From: Cristatella mucedo
Taxonomy: Eukaryota > Bryozoa > Phylactolaemata > Cristatellidae
Assembly: GCA_009760855.2 (NCBI GenBank)
Contig: WPIO01000060.1
Location: forward strand, 921,501 to 985,500
DNA: 64,000 nucleotides
Direction: 5' to 3'
Part shown: positions 35,597 to 49,317 of the stretch, in pieces
Numbering within the stretch: position 1 is the first letter of the stretch
How the letters are laid out: each line of letters opens with the position of its first letter
Position numbers and translations under genes: made by a program
The notes under the pieces: generated by a model
Told to the model about the DNA's origin: nothing
Databases searched by the model: none
Seen by the model: only the letters and a program-made list of their open reading frames with translations

Positions 35597-35966
35597 CAAG
35601 CAGGGTACCGCGCAGCTCGTCTGCGTGCCGTCCCGCGTCGGCCAGCTTGTCGTGCGCCGACCTCAGGTCGGAGCGAAGCGTCAGGACGTTTTCCTCGAGG
35701 CAGGAGACTCGTGCCGAACTCTCGGCCAGAGCAGCATCGCAACGTGCTCGCACTGCCACCGCCTCGTCACAAGCGACAGACGCTTCCGCATTGGCGCTGG
35801 CCAGCTGCCGTATGAGCTCGTCTTGCGCCTCGGCCAGCTTCTCGGCAGCATCGCGCAGCTGCTCGGCATGCAAGGCGGAGTCGTGACGTGCCGCCTCGAG
35901 CGCTGCTTGAAGCTCCAGCTTCTGCGATATGAGAAGCTTCTTTGCTTCCTCGTGCTCCCGAGCCAT
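35597..35966 (-). CDS. coiled-coil gene exon (largest)
   Basis: After the acceptor CCTCTTGCAG the exon reads MAREHEEAKKLL, then KLELQAALEAAR, EQLRDAAEKLAEAQDEL, ALAESSARVSCLEEN and SDLRSAHDKLADA, about 123 residues. The donor is either TTG|GTTAGT (exon end 35,597) or GCG|GTACCC (35,609). Both leave phase 1, unlike all exons upstream. It is almost three times longer than most exons of the gene, which suggests intron loss or fusion of ancestral exons. Confidence 0.78.
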
Positions 35967-36119
35967 CTGCAAGAGGACAGCAGGTGAATCTGAGTCAATC
36001 GTACTGTGTGCACGTACCCGGTCATCACGACTGCGTATTCTCATCGAGTTACTGCCACGATGGCACGTTCAGTACCGCCAAGCCGACTCCACTGCCTAAC
36101 ACTGCGTGCTCCCTCCGTC

Positions 36120-36580
36120 TAGCCTTTGCTGCCTCTCTCCCTTTCACACTTCCTCTCTGTCTACCCCGGTCCTTCTGTTTGCCCACCTTTCTTTCTGCCT
36201 CACTCGTGTTTCACTCTACCAATTGCCTTTCTCTCTCTCTCCCTCCCTCCCTCCCTCACTCTCTATCTCTTTCTCTCCCTCTCTCGTTCTCTCCCTCACT
36301 CTCTCCCGCACTCTCTCTCTCTCTCCATCTCTCTCTTTCTCTCCCCCTCTCTCGCTCCTCCTCCCCCTCCCCCTCTCTCTCTCTCCCTCCTTCTCTCCCC
36401 CACTCTCTTTTTCTCTATCTTGCTCTCTCTCTCTCTCTCCCTCTCTCTCTCTCCCCACTCCCTCTCTCTTTTTCTCCCTCCCCCTCTCTGTCTCTCTCTC
36501 TCTCTTTCTCTCTCTTTCTCTTCCCCTCTCTTGCCCTCTCCCTCTCTTTCTGTATCTATCTCTCTCATTTTCCTGCTCGT
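36120..36580. repeat. CT-rich imperfect simple repeat
   Basis: Pyrimidine-rich strand with CTCTCTC, CCCTCC and CTTTCT variants; intronic. Confidence 0.93.
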
Positions 36581-36945
36581 TCAGCTTGTAGTATAATCAA
36601 TTGAACAGCAAAAGTGACAAGTGTGTCAATTCCCGTTTTCATACTAATAGAAAATACATGACACACCATACAGTTACAGTAGCGTTACGTAAAAAAGGCT
36701 AGAGGTTCGTACAAATGTAAAACTACAATTTCTGCACCGTCTGCCAAGCGCTAAATCCCAATCAGCACATAGCTTGCCCAGGTGACACAGAGTAGCCGCG
36801 TGTCTAGACTAGATGCACGCAGCAAGCTGAACAGGGGACGGGCATGCATGCAAATGCACCCGTTGAACAACACTGTCCACACACGCCACTGTACGCTGCG
36901 AAAGGTGCTGTGCACCCCAAGCTGTTGGGCACCCCAAGCACTTGC

Positions 36946-37077
36946 CTCGTTTTTCTCCAGAGCAGTTGAGCGAGCATCGGCGAGCGCAGTGTCCACGAGC
37001 GCTGCCACTTCCTCAGCCCGCTGCTCTGACTCGGCCATGGCAGCAGCCAGGCGCTTGTTCTCGGCATGCTGGTCTGC
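36946..37077 (-). CDS. coiled-coil gene exon (132 bp), GC donor
   Basis: The acceptor is GATTTGCAG|GCA. It encodes 44 residues beginning ADQHAENKRLAAAMAE and ending ALEKNE, phase 0-0. The donor reads GAG|GCAAGT, the typical form of a GC-AG intron, and reading on would soon leave the coil pattern. A LINE-1 tail lies 10 bp upstream of the exon in transcript direction. Confidence 0.85.
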
Positions 37078-37087
37078 CTGCAAATCG

Positions 37088-37475
37088 ACAATAACAATAA
37101 TAATACACTTGATAAAGTGCCTTTCAAGGACTCAGTCTCTTTCTAGGCACATTAAATTTGCTGCAAAGGAAACACGATCGAGTGGCGAGCGTTATCATGC
37201 TTGATAAACAACATACATCATAAATAACATGGCTAGGGGTGACATGCACAGGGTCAGCATGCAAGTGTTGTTATTGACTGCATGCAACAGTGTCAGCATG
37301 CATATGCACATAAAGGTCAAATCACGAGGACCCATTAAATGTTGTCATAAATAGGTGCGTTTCTAATTTTGCTTTAAATGTGGTAAAGTCAGGGGATGTC
37401 GTGATGCAAGTCAGGAGTGAGTTCCAGGCTTAGGGAGCATACAAACTGAAGGCACGGTCTCCAAATATTAAAGAC
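37088..37475 (-). mobile_element. LINE-1 copy, 3' part
   Basis: An imperfect ATT tail (37,088-37,105) is followed by the complement of the 3' UTR and the C-terminal end of the RT frame (AATTCCAGG/TGAGTTCCAGGC region near 37,425). It is 5'-truncated. Its tail provides the T-rich tract just before the 37,077 acceptor. Confidence 0.9.
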
Positions 37476-37499
37476 AACAAGTCCTTTGGACCCTATTCC

Positions 37500-38392
37500 C
37501 ACTGCCTTGCTCCTACGTTGCTTTGATCTGCTGCTGCCATGCAGAACTAACGTCATTAATATGTCATCAGCCTCAAGTCATGTCCCAGCACCCTTAAAAA
37601 AAGCTGTAGTCAGGTCATTATTTTAGAAAGCAACACCAGACAGAGAGAACTTGAGCAACTACCATCCAGCCTCCCTTCTACCATTCGCTCAAAGATATTG
37701 GTACGAGTCGTGGCAGACCAGCTTCATATATTAAAACTTCAAACCTTGTTAATAAGTTCTAGTCAGTCTTCAGAGCTAATCCCTCCAGAGAGTCAGCAGC
37801 ATTGCTTTGGATGTACAACGGGCCTACTTAGGAATGCAGACATGGATAGTTTGCCGAGCTGGTTTGGCCCAGTGGTTAAGGTGCTCGCCCCAATCAAGGT
37901 CTGGCCGAGGTAGTGGGCTCGAGCCCCATGGCATACGTGAAGCGCCTGAATAGAGATTGAGTTCTCTTAGGGCACTATACAAATGAATTATATTTTCTTT
38001 AGAGTATCTCTGCTTGTTTTGCTCGATCTTTCGGCAGCTTTTGATACCAACGATCACAAAGTTCTTCTAGAGCCCCTCTCATCTCGCCTGGGCATCACTG
38101 GCACTGCACTGCAATGGTTCAGGTCCTATCTCAGTGGGAGACTCCAGAGTATTGACGTGAATGGACAGAGATCACACTCGGTACCTCTGAAATATGGGGT
38201 TCCTCAGGGCTCCGTCCTTGGTCCGGTTCTTTTCACGGTTTATACCCTCCCTCTTGATGATGTGATCGCCAAGCACAATCTAGGCTTTCACTTCTATGCG
38301 GATGACACTCAGTTGTACCTTTGCTTTGATCCCTCCCAGCCCTCGAGCAAGTCGAATTCTCTCAACTCCCTCGACAAATGGGCAAACAAGTG
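37500..38392 (+). mobile_element. LINE-1 copy split by a SINE
   Basis: The pre-RT and finger part (37,500-37,849) and the palm part (38,000-38,392) are colinear with the 20.7 kb copy. The palm part is well kept: [30 protein letters not shown] and YADDTQLYLC. It breaks off after NSLNSL and passes into unrelated DNA, so it is also 3'-truncated. Between the two parts sits a SINE-A. Confidence 0.88.
37851..37999 (+). mobile_element. SINE-A copy inserted in LINE-1
   Basis: Head GGTTTGGCCCAGTGGTTAAG with box A, box B GTGGGCTCGAGCCCC, and the tail AAGCGCCTGAATAGAGATTG, AGTTCTCTTAGGGC, ACTATACAAATGAATTA. It is the clearest copy. LINE sequence ends in GGATAG before it and resumes with TAGAGT after it, so at least TAG is duplicated. 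Confidence 0.92.
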
Positions 38393-39545
38393 ACTACAGG
38401 ACTGGGCCAAAGTCCAAGCAACCAGCCCGACAGAGACGAAAGAAGAGGGGAGCCAAGGAAGCTACGGTGCCCGGTGGCTACGAGAGTTTCTTCAAGCTTG
38501 CTTTAGCTTACTGATCTAAACCTATGCTTGTTACCTCCTGCAAGCTTAATACCGATCGTGCCACTAGCCGGCTCTCTGGGAGCCGACTCTCTTGCCGAGT
38601 CGCAAAGTGGCCGAATAGATCAAGTTATCTTTAAGGTTGCAATACAAACGACGCGCTGCTACTATTATAAATTATGATTAACACGGAGTGCCGAACTCAT
38701 CAGAACCTGCGCAAAATGCTGCCTCCTGCTAGACGCTCGACTGGACACACAGCAGCCCAGCACACTGGGCCGTCAGGCAGCCTGGCTCATGCCACCAACC
38801 GCTTTTGTGTCACGACAGAGAAAGGCGGTTGACCTTATGGTCAAGCGTTTCCCAGCTACAGAAGCCTTCTCAATTGCTCTGTCGAGGACTGCCCGAGTAG
38901 ATTTAGCGATTCACAAAGCAGTGGGCATAGGATTCTCATCATTTGGCCAACCCAAAACTAGCGACTACAAAGAAAAAGGCAAACCTTAAACACTACCAGT
39001 TGAGCGACGCCCCATAGATAGTGATGCCGAAGGCCTCCGGTGCCCCCTTCGACAAAGGACTGTCAAGACCGAAGGCAGGTGCTTTTTTGCTTTTTTCCAG
39101 CCTCAAGTGAGTCTGGGCACCGACCGAAGGCACATCAGTGCCCATGCCGTGACGCAGCCATAGGTCACATGGGTAGCAAGCTCCCAAGCCAAGCCTGGGA
39201 AAGGGTGTGTCACCCATGCACACTTGGCTGGCACATGGGCATGCAAGGTTCGGCCCCTCTAACGTGTTCCTGACCTTTGGCCCCTGTCTAGCCATAACTG
39301 GTGAGTTAGGACCCGGGGCCAGTACCTTTCGAACGTGCTAGAGCATGAATGACAGCTGACGGTTTCAAAGCTCCGATCGAGTAAACATCTCATCGATAAA
39401 ATGTAGTGTGCAAACTACACTGTCGAAACACCCTCTCAGAGTGTATCTGCACAAGCAGTTCCGACGCGTTGGGCACCCGGTCCCACGGTCGAGCGCAGCT
39501 GCCTACTGACTGAGAACCACAGTGTGTGTAAAACGCCGAGAAAAG
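38393..39545. other. intronic DNA, no feature recognised
   Basis: A less AT-rich segment. A plus-strand frame at 38,789-38,989 has no recognisable motif. No repeat family is identified. Confidence 0.45.
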
Positions 39546-39551
39546 ACTCAC

Positions 39552-39641
39552 ACAAGTCTTGAGCAAAGTGTCTCTTGCTTCTGCAAGGCTGCTCAGCTGC
39601 AGGCTGGTCTCCTTCAGCTGCTCCTCAGTGCGCGACAGCTT
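39552..39641 (-). CDS. coiled-coil gene exon (90 bp)
   Basis: The acceptor is GTTTGCAG|AAG and the donor TGT|GTGAGT. It encodes 30 residues, KLSRTEEQLKETSLQL then SSLAEARDTLLKTC, phase 0-0. The same length occurs in the 61.0 kb exon. Confidence 0.85.
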
Positions 39642-39843
39642 CTGCAAACGAAGTGCAGAGTGGTCAGTGGCGCAGTGCAGTGGTTGAACACTCTTCAGCT
39701 CAAATGCAAATCGTGCGACTTCGAGTAACACTATAAGTACCCGCACCACCCAGAGATCGGTTGCATGCCTAAGCAAGCTACATGGGTTAGCAGCAGACGA
39801 GAGACTAGCCAAGCGATCATTACTAAGCACCAGAGGAAAGCCT

Positions 39844-39955
39844 GAAAGAGAGAGAGAGAGAGAGAGAGAGGAGGGAGAGGGAGAGAAAGAGAGAAAGAAA
39901 GAAAGAGTGAGAGAGAAAGAGCAAGAGGGGTAGACAGACAGACAGACAGAGAATG
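39844..39955. repeat. (GA)n and (CAGA)n simple repeat
   Basis: A short pure GA run, GA-rich variants, then a GACAGACAGACAGA stretch near 39,935. Confidence 0.93.
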
Positions 39956-39959
39956 TGGG

Positions 39960-41575
39960 CTGAGGACAAATGCTGGCCAAGTTATTCGAGCACAGGCACA
40001 AACGGTTCGGCGATAGTCAGAAAGATGACTAGGAACTGCTCCGGCCAGCGGTCCTAGTCCACCGGCTGGAAACGCAACATTCAGAGATAGCACAGAGATA
40101 GCACAGTTCGGCCGGCGCTGACAGCTTCATGTGCTAGATGAGGAACGTGATTGATACGTACTGCAGCAAAACCACCTGGACCGACAGTCCGGCATGTTTC
40201 AAGTGGGTTAAGGGTGGGCTAAATGTCGCACAGGGGTGCCCAGCAATGCCGTGAGTGTTGCGAAGTTAACCCCGACCGCACTGGAGCTGCGCTGCAGGCC
40301 AAGAAAGCAGATACAGGCCCTGATGGCCAGCGCCGTCAGATGCCACGGTTGCTGCTCAGCACCCGATTGCTATAACGAACGCGCATATTGTGTGCCCGGG
40401 CAGTTTACCGGGATCGAGATCAAGCACTCTTTTAATGACAAGGCTTTTAACCTCCTGAGTTGAGAGTGGCTGAACCGAGTCTCAACGACACAATCATCGC
40501 TGGAAAAAACTGGCAAAAAAAGAAAGGAGAGGCTGCTGCTCCTCTGATCGTTCTTCGTTTATTCATTTCTATCGACCAGCATCAGTTGTGCCCGAGAATC
40601 GGGAAATCAATTCAACTGGATTTATTATACCAGTGCCGCCATTCACGGGTTTCCCCTCAACGTTTCCCACTGGCACTGCTAAGCTTACCTGCAAAAGATA
40701 TGCTGCATTAGGACAAGAACATTGGTCTATTACACGGGTCTGATAGTGAGATCTATGCAATTGCTTTAAATGTATCCTAACCCTTTAGACACAAAATTAC
40801 CACTGTAAAAAACTACCCACGTACAGTCCTATTCGATTCAAACAGAGAGCACATCAAGCCAAAGCTTATGCATAGTAAGTAAACTAAAGAGCATGCAGAC
40901 ACGCAAGGGTCAAGCTACGCAGATCTCCAAGAAGCTGAGATACAGCCGACTGCTGCGCACACACTGGGCCAATGATAAATGACAAGCTCTCCGAGTCACA
41001 TCTACCCATGGAATGCAAAACCCAAAACGCACATATTCACTGGGGCGGATCTATGAGGTTCTGAGTGAGTCAAGCATGAGACAGCTACACTTCACAGCTC
41101 GAATAGCAGCAATAAATCGGCGACTCGTGACCAACAGTCATGGCTTCCTGAGTCCACTAAGTCCATTTCATTGCAATAGGCTTTTTATGTACCGAGCAGA
41201 CAATCGAATAGCCCTCCCCCCGAAGCCCAATTTAACCGTACTTGCACATGGACAACTGCAAGAGCATAGTTAGATGGACCTCTTGACAAGGGAGAGGGGC
41301 TACTGACGCAATTTGAGTAAAGTAGCATGGCTTCTTCATCGAGTGAGCTACATAGCCAGGTGAACGGACAATTTATCACAGGGAAGCTTACAGCCACAAA
41401 CAGCTATTATTATGACAGAGATATGCACAGCTTTCGACATGTTCTCGAGGTCAAGGGCATGCATTGGCTAGAGTAAGTGGCTATTTTGTCATCGGTAAAA
41501 AATGGCTGCTCAAATCACAAGAGATTACAGGCGATCCATGCTCTTGCCAGTCGCCGGAGCAGCGCAAGCAAACGC
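39960..41575. other. intronic DNA, no feature recognised
   Basis: No domain, repeat family or extra exon could be recognised in this part. Confidence 0.5.
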
Positions 41576-41581
41576 TCTCAC

Positions 41582-41731
41582 CTTGCTCAATTCTTCCTTG
41601 GCAGACTCGAACTCAAGGACACAGTCACGGTGCTTCTTATCGAGCTTGCCATAAGCGTCGTCCTTTTGAGAGATCATTGAGGCCAGCTTTTGAATTTCGG
41701 CAGTCAGAGAAGCAGCTTTCTCGAGCTGCTT
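41582..41731 (-). CDS. coiled-coil gene exon (150 bp)
   Basis: The acceptor is TCGCTTGCAG|AAG and the donor AAG|GTGAGA. It encodes 50 residues from KQLEKAASLTAEIQKLASM to ESAKEELSK, phase 0-0, rich in Lys and Glu. The 61.2 and 61.7 kb exons have the same length. Confidence 0.88.
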
Positions 41732-41984
41732 CTGCAAGCGAAACAGTAGTCAATATCAAGTGTTTACCTCTGTGTGCAACCAAACCGCGCAAATCCCATT
41801 GCGCTAGCAGTGCAAGTGCACCGGATCAACAGACAGGGCCATCTAAAAGTCAACGACAGTGGCTCCACGGCTGCAAGATATCGTTTTATTAGAAAATATT
41901 ATTATAGAGCAAAAGAAGAAGAGATGAAGAGTAAGAGTAAGAGAGAGAAGGGGAAAGATAGAGAGAAGAGATGGAGAAGAGAGA

Positions 41985-42188
<204 letters not shown>

Positions 42189-42569
42189 CAAGAGGGGAAT
42201 TGGCAAAGGGAGCAGAGTGGGGCACTGAGGGGAGAGAAATAGAGGCCAGGACGAGCAGAGGAAGAGAACGAAGTGATATAGGGATGTGGGAATGCATGCT
42301 GCAGCGCATATTGCGTATAAATTACACCTCGTCTAACGGAACCCCCCCCCCCACCTGGATACTGCCAGCATGAGTCGAGCAGAGGAGCCAAGGGCGCAGC
42401 AGTCTACAGCATGGGTAAGTCAAGCGATCCGATGCCATCGACATGAACATGCCAAAAAAATGAAGGTCGCTGCATGCCGAACAAATCAATCGATCGCATC
42501 TGCCTAGACAGATCGCACACCAGCTATCACTGCAGGCAGGCGGTGCTGACTGAGCGCCAAGTGCACTAC

Positions 42570-42632
42570 CTTGAATCTGTCCCTTTCCTCGTCAAGCTCC
42601 CTCCGAAGTTTGGCGAGGTCACCTTTGAGAGT
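42570..42632 (-). CDS. coiled-coil gene exon (63 bp)
   Basis: The acceptor is CCACTCTGCAG|ACT and the donor AAG|GTAGTG. It encodes exactly 21 residues, TLKGDLAKLRRELDEER then DRFK, equal to three heptads, phase 0-0. The 56.7 kb exon has the same length. Confidence 0.85.
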
Positions 42633-42639
42633 CTGCAGA

Positions 42640-43225
42640 GTGGAGGCAGTTAGAAGGTCCATTATTACCAGGGATGGCAGCAGAATAGCAAGCTTAAGGC
42701 CACAAGTGGGCTACGTGAGGCTCGCTGTACAATTCATAGCAGCAATGGCAGCAGACTGCTTCACGGAAGTGAACAAACGCTCGAGCTAGAACGTAGCATG
42801 ACTGCTGCTAGCGAACCGGTGGCGATAGAAAAAGGAAAGCATAGCTGCTGCACCTGCTGTCACTGACACTACGTCTTGCCAGACCGGCAGTGGCAGACAA
42901 GCTTGAGTAGATCGAGCTAACGATGGACCGCTGCCCTCGGAGAGTGGCAGCTGGCAAGCCCAAAGACTGTACCGTCGAGGCAGAAGAGACCGGCTCGCTG
43001 CAATCATGGCAGGCCGCCCAACCGGCCAGGCCAGCTAGGGGATGCCGGTAGAAATATTCTATCACGAGGTCATTTAGGGACGCATCTGGATTTAAAGAGG
43101 TCGAAAAGTTCCCAGCTGAGGCTGAGCTAAGCACAGGCCTGTCCAGGGTGAGCAAAGACCTAGGACAATGCCCACACTTTTCTGCTGGAAAGAATGGGAA
43201 TACACATAAGCTATATTGTGGTCTT
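42640..43225. other. intronic DNA, no feature recognised
   Basis: No repeat family or coding block is recognised. Confidence 0.5.
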
Positions 43226-43226
43226 G

Positions 43227-43460
<234 letters not shown>

Positions 43461-43639
43461 GAGGTGAACTGGCAAAGGCAGTGACTGCATACCGCATACT
43501 AACGTTGGCAATGTGCACTGAACATTACAGTACAGAAGGGCTACCAGAACATAACTGATTGAAGAAGATGCCAAACTTGTTAGTGTAAAGATGACGTCCA
43601 CATTTAGAAGCCTGCGTCACTCAGCAGACACCGTTATGA

Positions 43640-43978
43640 TCAGGCGGTAATAGCACAGCTCAGATCACGGAGAAACAAATTCTTCCATCAAGACTGTAAT
43701 GCTCACTTCCGCAATTCTTATAAAACGACACACATTCTCCTGGTGCTGACTGTGGCCCATTCTTTCAAGACGTCCTGAAATGCTACTTCTATGCTACTCA
43801 CTTCCTCGACTTAGCAAGCTTTCTCAGCTATGCTTCTCACTTTCTCTTCGTTGCATAGGATGAAGTCTGCTGGCTACCGAATGCATAGCGAAAGCTGCTT
43901 AGGCTTTGTGTGAGCTTTAGAAAACTCTCCTACGTAAATCCAACTTAGTTTTTGTGGCTTTTTGGAGTTACAGACGAA
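43640..43978 (+). mobile_element. LINE-2 3' UTR fragment
   Basis: CACTTCCTCGACTTAGC, CTTCTCACTTTCTCTTCGTT, TGGCTACCGAATGCATAGCG, AAAACTCTCCTACG and GGAGTTACAGACG match the 18.4 kb copy in order. Confidence 0.78.
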
Positions 43979-44100
43979 TAATAGTAATAATAATATATTT
44001 GCATAGCATCATCAGAGACCATAATCTATTTCTAGGATTTTTACAATTGCTGAAAAGGAAGCATGATCGAATGGTTAGTGGTAGAAGATGCATTACAATA
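43979..44100 (-). mobile_element. LINE-1 3' tail
   Basis: An imperfect ATT tail followed by the complement of the family 3' UTR (TTTTCAGCAATTG, CATGATCGAATGG on the plus strand). It starts exactly where the plus-strand LINE-2 tail ends. Confidence 0.8.
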
Positions 44101-44232
44101 CAAGACACCACCCGGTCACGGCCATTTCTGATAGGGCCAGAGCGGTCCCATGTCGGATAGTTACGCTGCTTCAACCATTGGGCAGGAGCTGGCACAGAAG
44201 CACTCGCAGGACCGATTGCCCACACTACCAAC

Positions 44233-44313
44233 CTTTTCTGCTGCCCCATGCTCTTCCGAAGCCGCAGCCAGCTTCTGTTGCAGTAGTTTATTGTACTGAT
44301 CTTTTTCCTTGAT
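44233..44313 (-). CDS. coiled-coil gene exon (81 bp)
   Basis: The acceptor is GATTGTTTTAG|ATC and the donor AAG|GTTGGT. It encodes 27 residues, IKEKDQYNKLLQQKLAAAS then EEHGAAEK, phase 0-0. The 62.3 kb exon has the same length. Confidence 0.83.
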
Positions 44314-44319
44314 CTAAAA

Positions 44320-45315
44320 CAATCAGATAAGAGGATGTTGTACAAGAGAAAATACGATGTATACAGTCACTCCGTACAGCTATCAGGCTCGGTTGGCACG
44401 ACATGCCCAAGCTATCTCCAGTCACATCTGCACAAACATATGCAGGGCTATTCAGGTGGATCGCCAACAGGCGGCTATACCAAAACGCCAGCACAACGTT
44501 CAAATTGATAAAGATGCCAGCAAAAAACAGGTAACCATTACAAGATGCGATCTAGCGCACAAAAGCCCAGCAAGCCATTTGGGGCGCTGCGAATACTTTG
44601 AAAGTACATCGATGACCCTGAAAATTGCAGCTGTAAGCTCAACACGACACATAATTTTGTGCATTCCAAGCTTTTGCCATTTTGAGTCCAAGTTTTGACT
44701 TTAAATTACTATTGCTTCAGTCTGGCATCAGCTTGATTATTCCTTTTTTATTGCTTGCTTTATATTGTAGCATTACATTGGCTTCTTGTGCATAACCAGG
44801 CTGCAGCAGCCTTCAACGAGCTTTCCAAAGTCAATGCAACAGTGACTCCCTGAACTCGATTGTGTGACACCAAGTTCTGTAGAGTATTAAAAAATCCCCC
44901 CCCCCGTTTTAAAGATACAAAGATGAAATCTGTTATTAAATATTTAAATTGAACACTTGGTACACCTGGCAAACCTAGCTGGCATGCCAACGAGAGTGTG
45001 AGAGATAGCGACAGCAGTAGAATGAGTTGCTGTCCCACATGCTTTACTAATAGCTACTGCAAAAAGGCTTCTTGGCATCCTTCGGCGTCAACTAACCGAC
45101 AGGCTGCAGTTCCTCCCTAGCTAAACAGCAAGTTTGCTTCGATGCGAATGTCTATTATCAACCATTTCCTTAATCGCCCACTGCTTAGCTCATGATCTGG
45201 TAATCCATGCAATGATCTAGCTGATCTCTTCTTTGTCAGCTGGATAGATAGTTTCATAGAGTTCCCTCTCAAGGTAACAGCATGCTTACTGGACTCATCA
45301 CCCTAAATTCCATGC
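44320..45315. other. intronic DNA, no certain feature
   Basis: It contains a C9 run near 44,890. The last 200 bp may be decayed LINE-1 5' sequence but cannot be aligned by eye. Confidence 0.45.
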
Positions 45316-45319
45316 AGCA

Positions 45320-47010
<1,691 letters not shown>

Positions 47011-48430
47011 TTGCTGGGTCGTTATTATTGGTCCTCTGCATGCTAATGCATCCTGAAGTAGTATATGTAATCACTAGCCTTATCATGCATGCTGACACTT
47101 TTGCACAGCGTATGAGCTTCCCTCAATTTTTTGAGGCAGCCCTCGATGCAAGTGGTTTTCACAGCAGGCGTCTGCAGCACCATCGCCCTCCTCCGGCTTC
47201 TGTACTGTTTCCTGGCTTCTGTACTTATCCGAACTTTCCGTAGACAGGTGGCAGAGCCTCATTTAGGTCAACATACATAATGCTTCTGGTGCACACAGTG
47301 TTTCAGTCAAGCCAATAAGAAAGCCAGTTGACGTTAGTGCAGCTGTGAGCAGAGGTTAACACAGTTGTGAGCATTCAGTTTGCTCAGCAATCACTGAGAG
47401 CAGCCAACAAAACACGTTTTTCCCAGAAAACTACATGTCATCGAAGCTTTCTTAAAGTGGCTGCAATGAGTGATGGTATTTGGTAGCTGAACTAAAAATG
47501 GGCAGAAAGAAATGCCAGACTTTTACCTCTGTCGGTGCATGCACGTGTGTGGGTGAAAATATGAGTTAAATAAAAACATTAATTATCATTCGTATTGATT
47601 ATAGAGTCGTCGTGCATTGAGCTTGCAGACTAATGCCAGAGCTGTGCTTGCGGGAGGGGAGGTCACAAACCGCCCAGGTGCCTGTCAGAACAGACGGTGC
47701 ACCTTAGAACATGAGGCGGCTGTCCTTATTTAAATTGTATTGCTTTACATAAATACTTGCGAAGCGGACACAAACTGACCTTAAGCACAAACTCACGAAA
47801 ACTGCTGGACGTATCTTTATCTGAACATCGTTCGTGACTGAAATCCAGCAGTGATCTCTCAGCAACAGAATACCAACTCAACAGGGTGCATCTGTTTTTC
47901 TTATTGAGCCGCCCAGTTCAAAAGTCAGACAGACTATTTGGCAAGACCTGCTTTAAGCTGACACTCAGGCACCGCGGCAATGAAGCAGCATGAGGGAGCA
48001 GCAATGAGACGTTGGGTAGCTTGATCACAGCAGCTGTGCAACTCAAAAAAAACTAAGCTCGAAATGGCCCAGTGAACAGACTGTTGAACAAACGAATAGT
48101 GGTGGTGCCTGAGTTTCAAGCCACTTGGGCCCAAAATAGGAGTAGCACAAAGAATCTGATCTTGCAATCCCACCATTTCTCACAGCCGGTGGCCCATTTG
48201 ATTCGGCTGCCAGATGGCCGGCAGCTTAAAATGGTACCGTTTGACTTATGGAAAGGCTGAGAGCTGGGCCCTGCTGTGTGGGCAGATTCCAGAAGGCTGA
48301 CATAAATGGGTCACGGGTCCAGTGGCAGTTAGTAAGAACAGGCCAGGCCCAGGCAAAGCCAGGTGCAGCTGCCAGCCGTAGCACCCAGCTTGGCTGCCAT
48401 TAGCTACCAGGCTGGGTGCATCAGACGCAC
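47011..48430. other. intronic DNA, no feature recognised
   Basis: No repeat family or coding block is identified. The beginning may hold the decayed 3' UTR of the preceding copy. Confidence 0.45.
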
Positions 48431-48434
48431 ACAG

Positions 48435-49254
48435 CATCAAGTGTGATTCAGAAATAGGAAATCCTGACACTCAGAATCAGCTCTGCCAGCATACCTACAG
48501 TTAAATCTGCTCGTAATATGTGTCCTGTTCCAAAGTGACCTTTCATTAGACAACCACATCAGTTTCCCAGTCAAGCCTGCCAACTTTCAGCTACACAACA
48601 TTGCTAAAATTCAGGCTTTTTTAGACAGGGATATCATATCTAAATTGGTACATGTATTTGTGATATTCCGTCTAGATTTCTTTAACTCACTGCTTCAGAG
48701 TCCACCGGCATGTGCAATCAGGTGCTCACAGCTGGTCCATAACCGTGCAGCTAGGCTTGTCTGTCGTGAGTGTAGCAGTAGCCACATCACAACACTTCTC
48801 GCCGACCTGCACTGGCTACCAGTCAAGTAACGAATCGACTTCAAGGTTTTGTCACTCACTTATAGTTCCCTTCATTCTTTGGCTCTTGCCTGCCGATCAG
48901 ATCTACTCCCCCACCAGGTTAAGCATCATACCACCGGTTTTTCGGAATTTAACTGTTTACCCATACCTTGTACAAATCTCAAATCCTTTGGAGACCGTGC
49001 CTAAAGTTCTTATGTTCCCAAAGCCTGGAACTCACTCCCGACTTGTGTCACGACATCTCCTGACACTACGACATTTAAAAAGAAGCTTATAATGCACCTT
49101 TTTAATTACAGCATTCGGTGGGTCTTTCTCAATCGTCCTTCGAGTGCATGTACATGCTTACTTGCATGTACCTGCTGCTAGGGGTGCCTGCTGCTTGGGG
49201 ATTTTACCACCAAATACTTGGTAATGCTTTATGTGCTGCATCTGTAAAGTGCGT

Positions 49255-49317
<63 letters not shown>

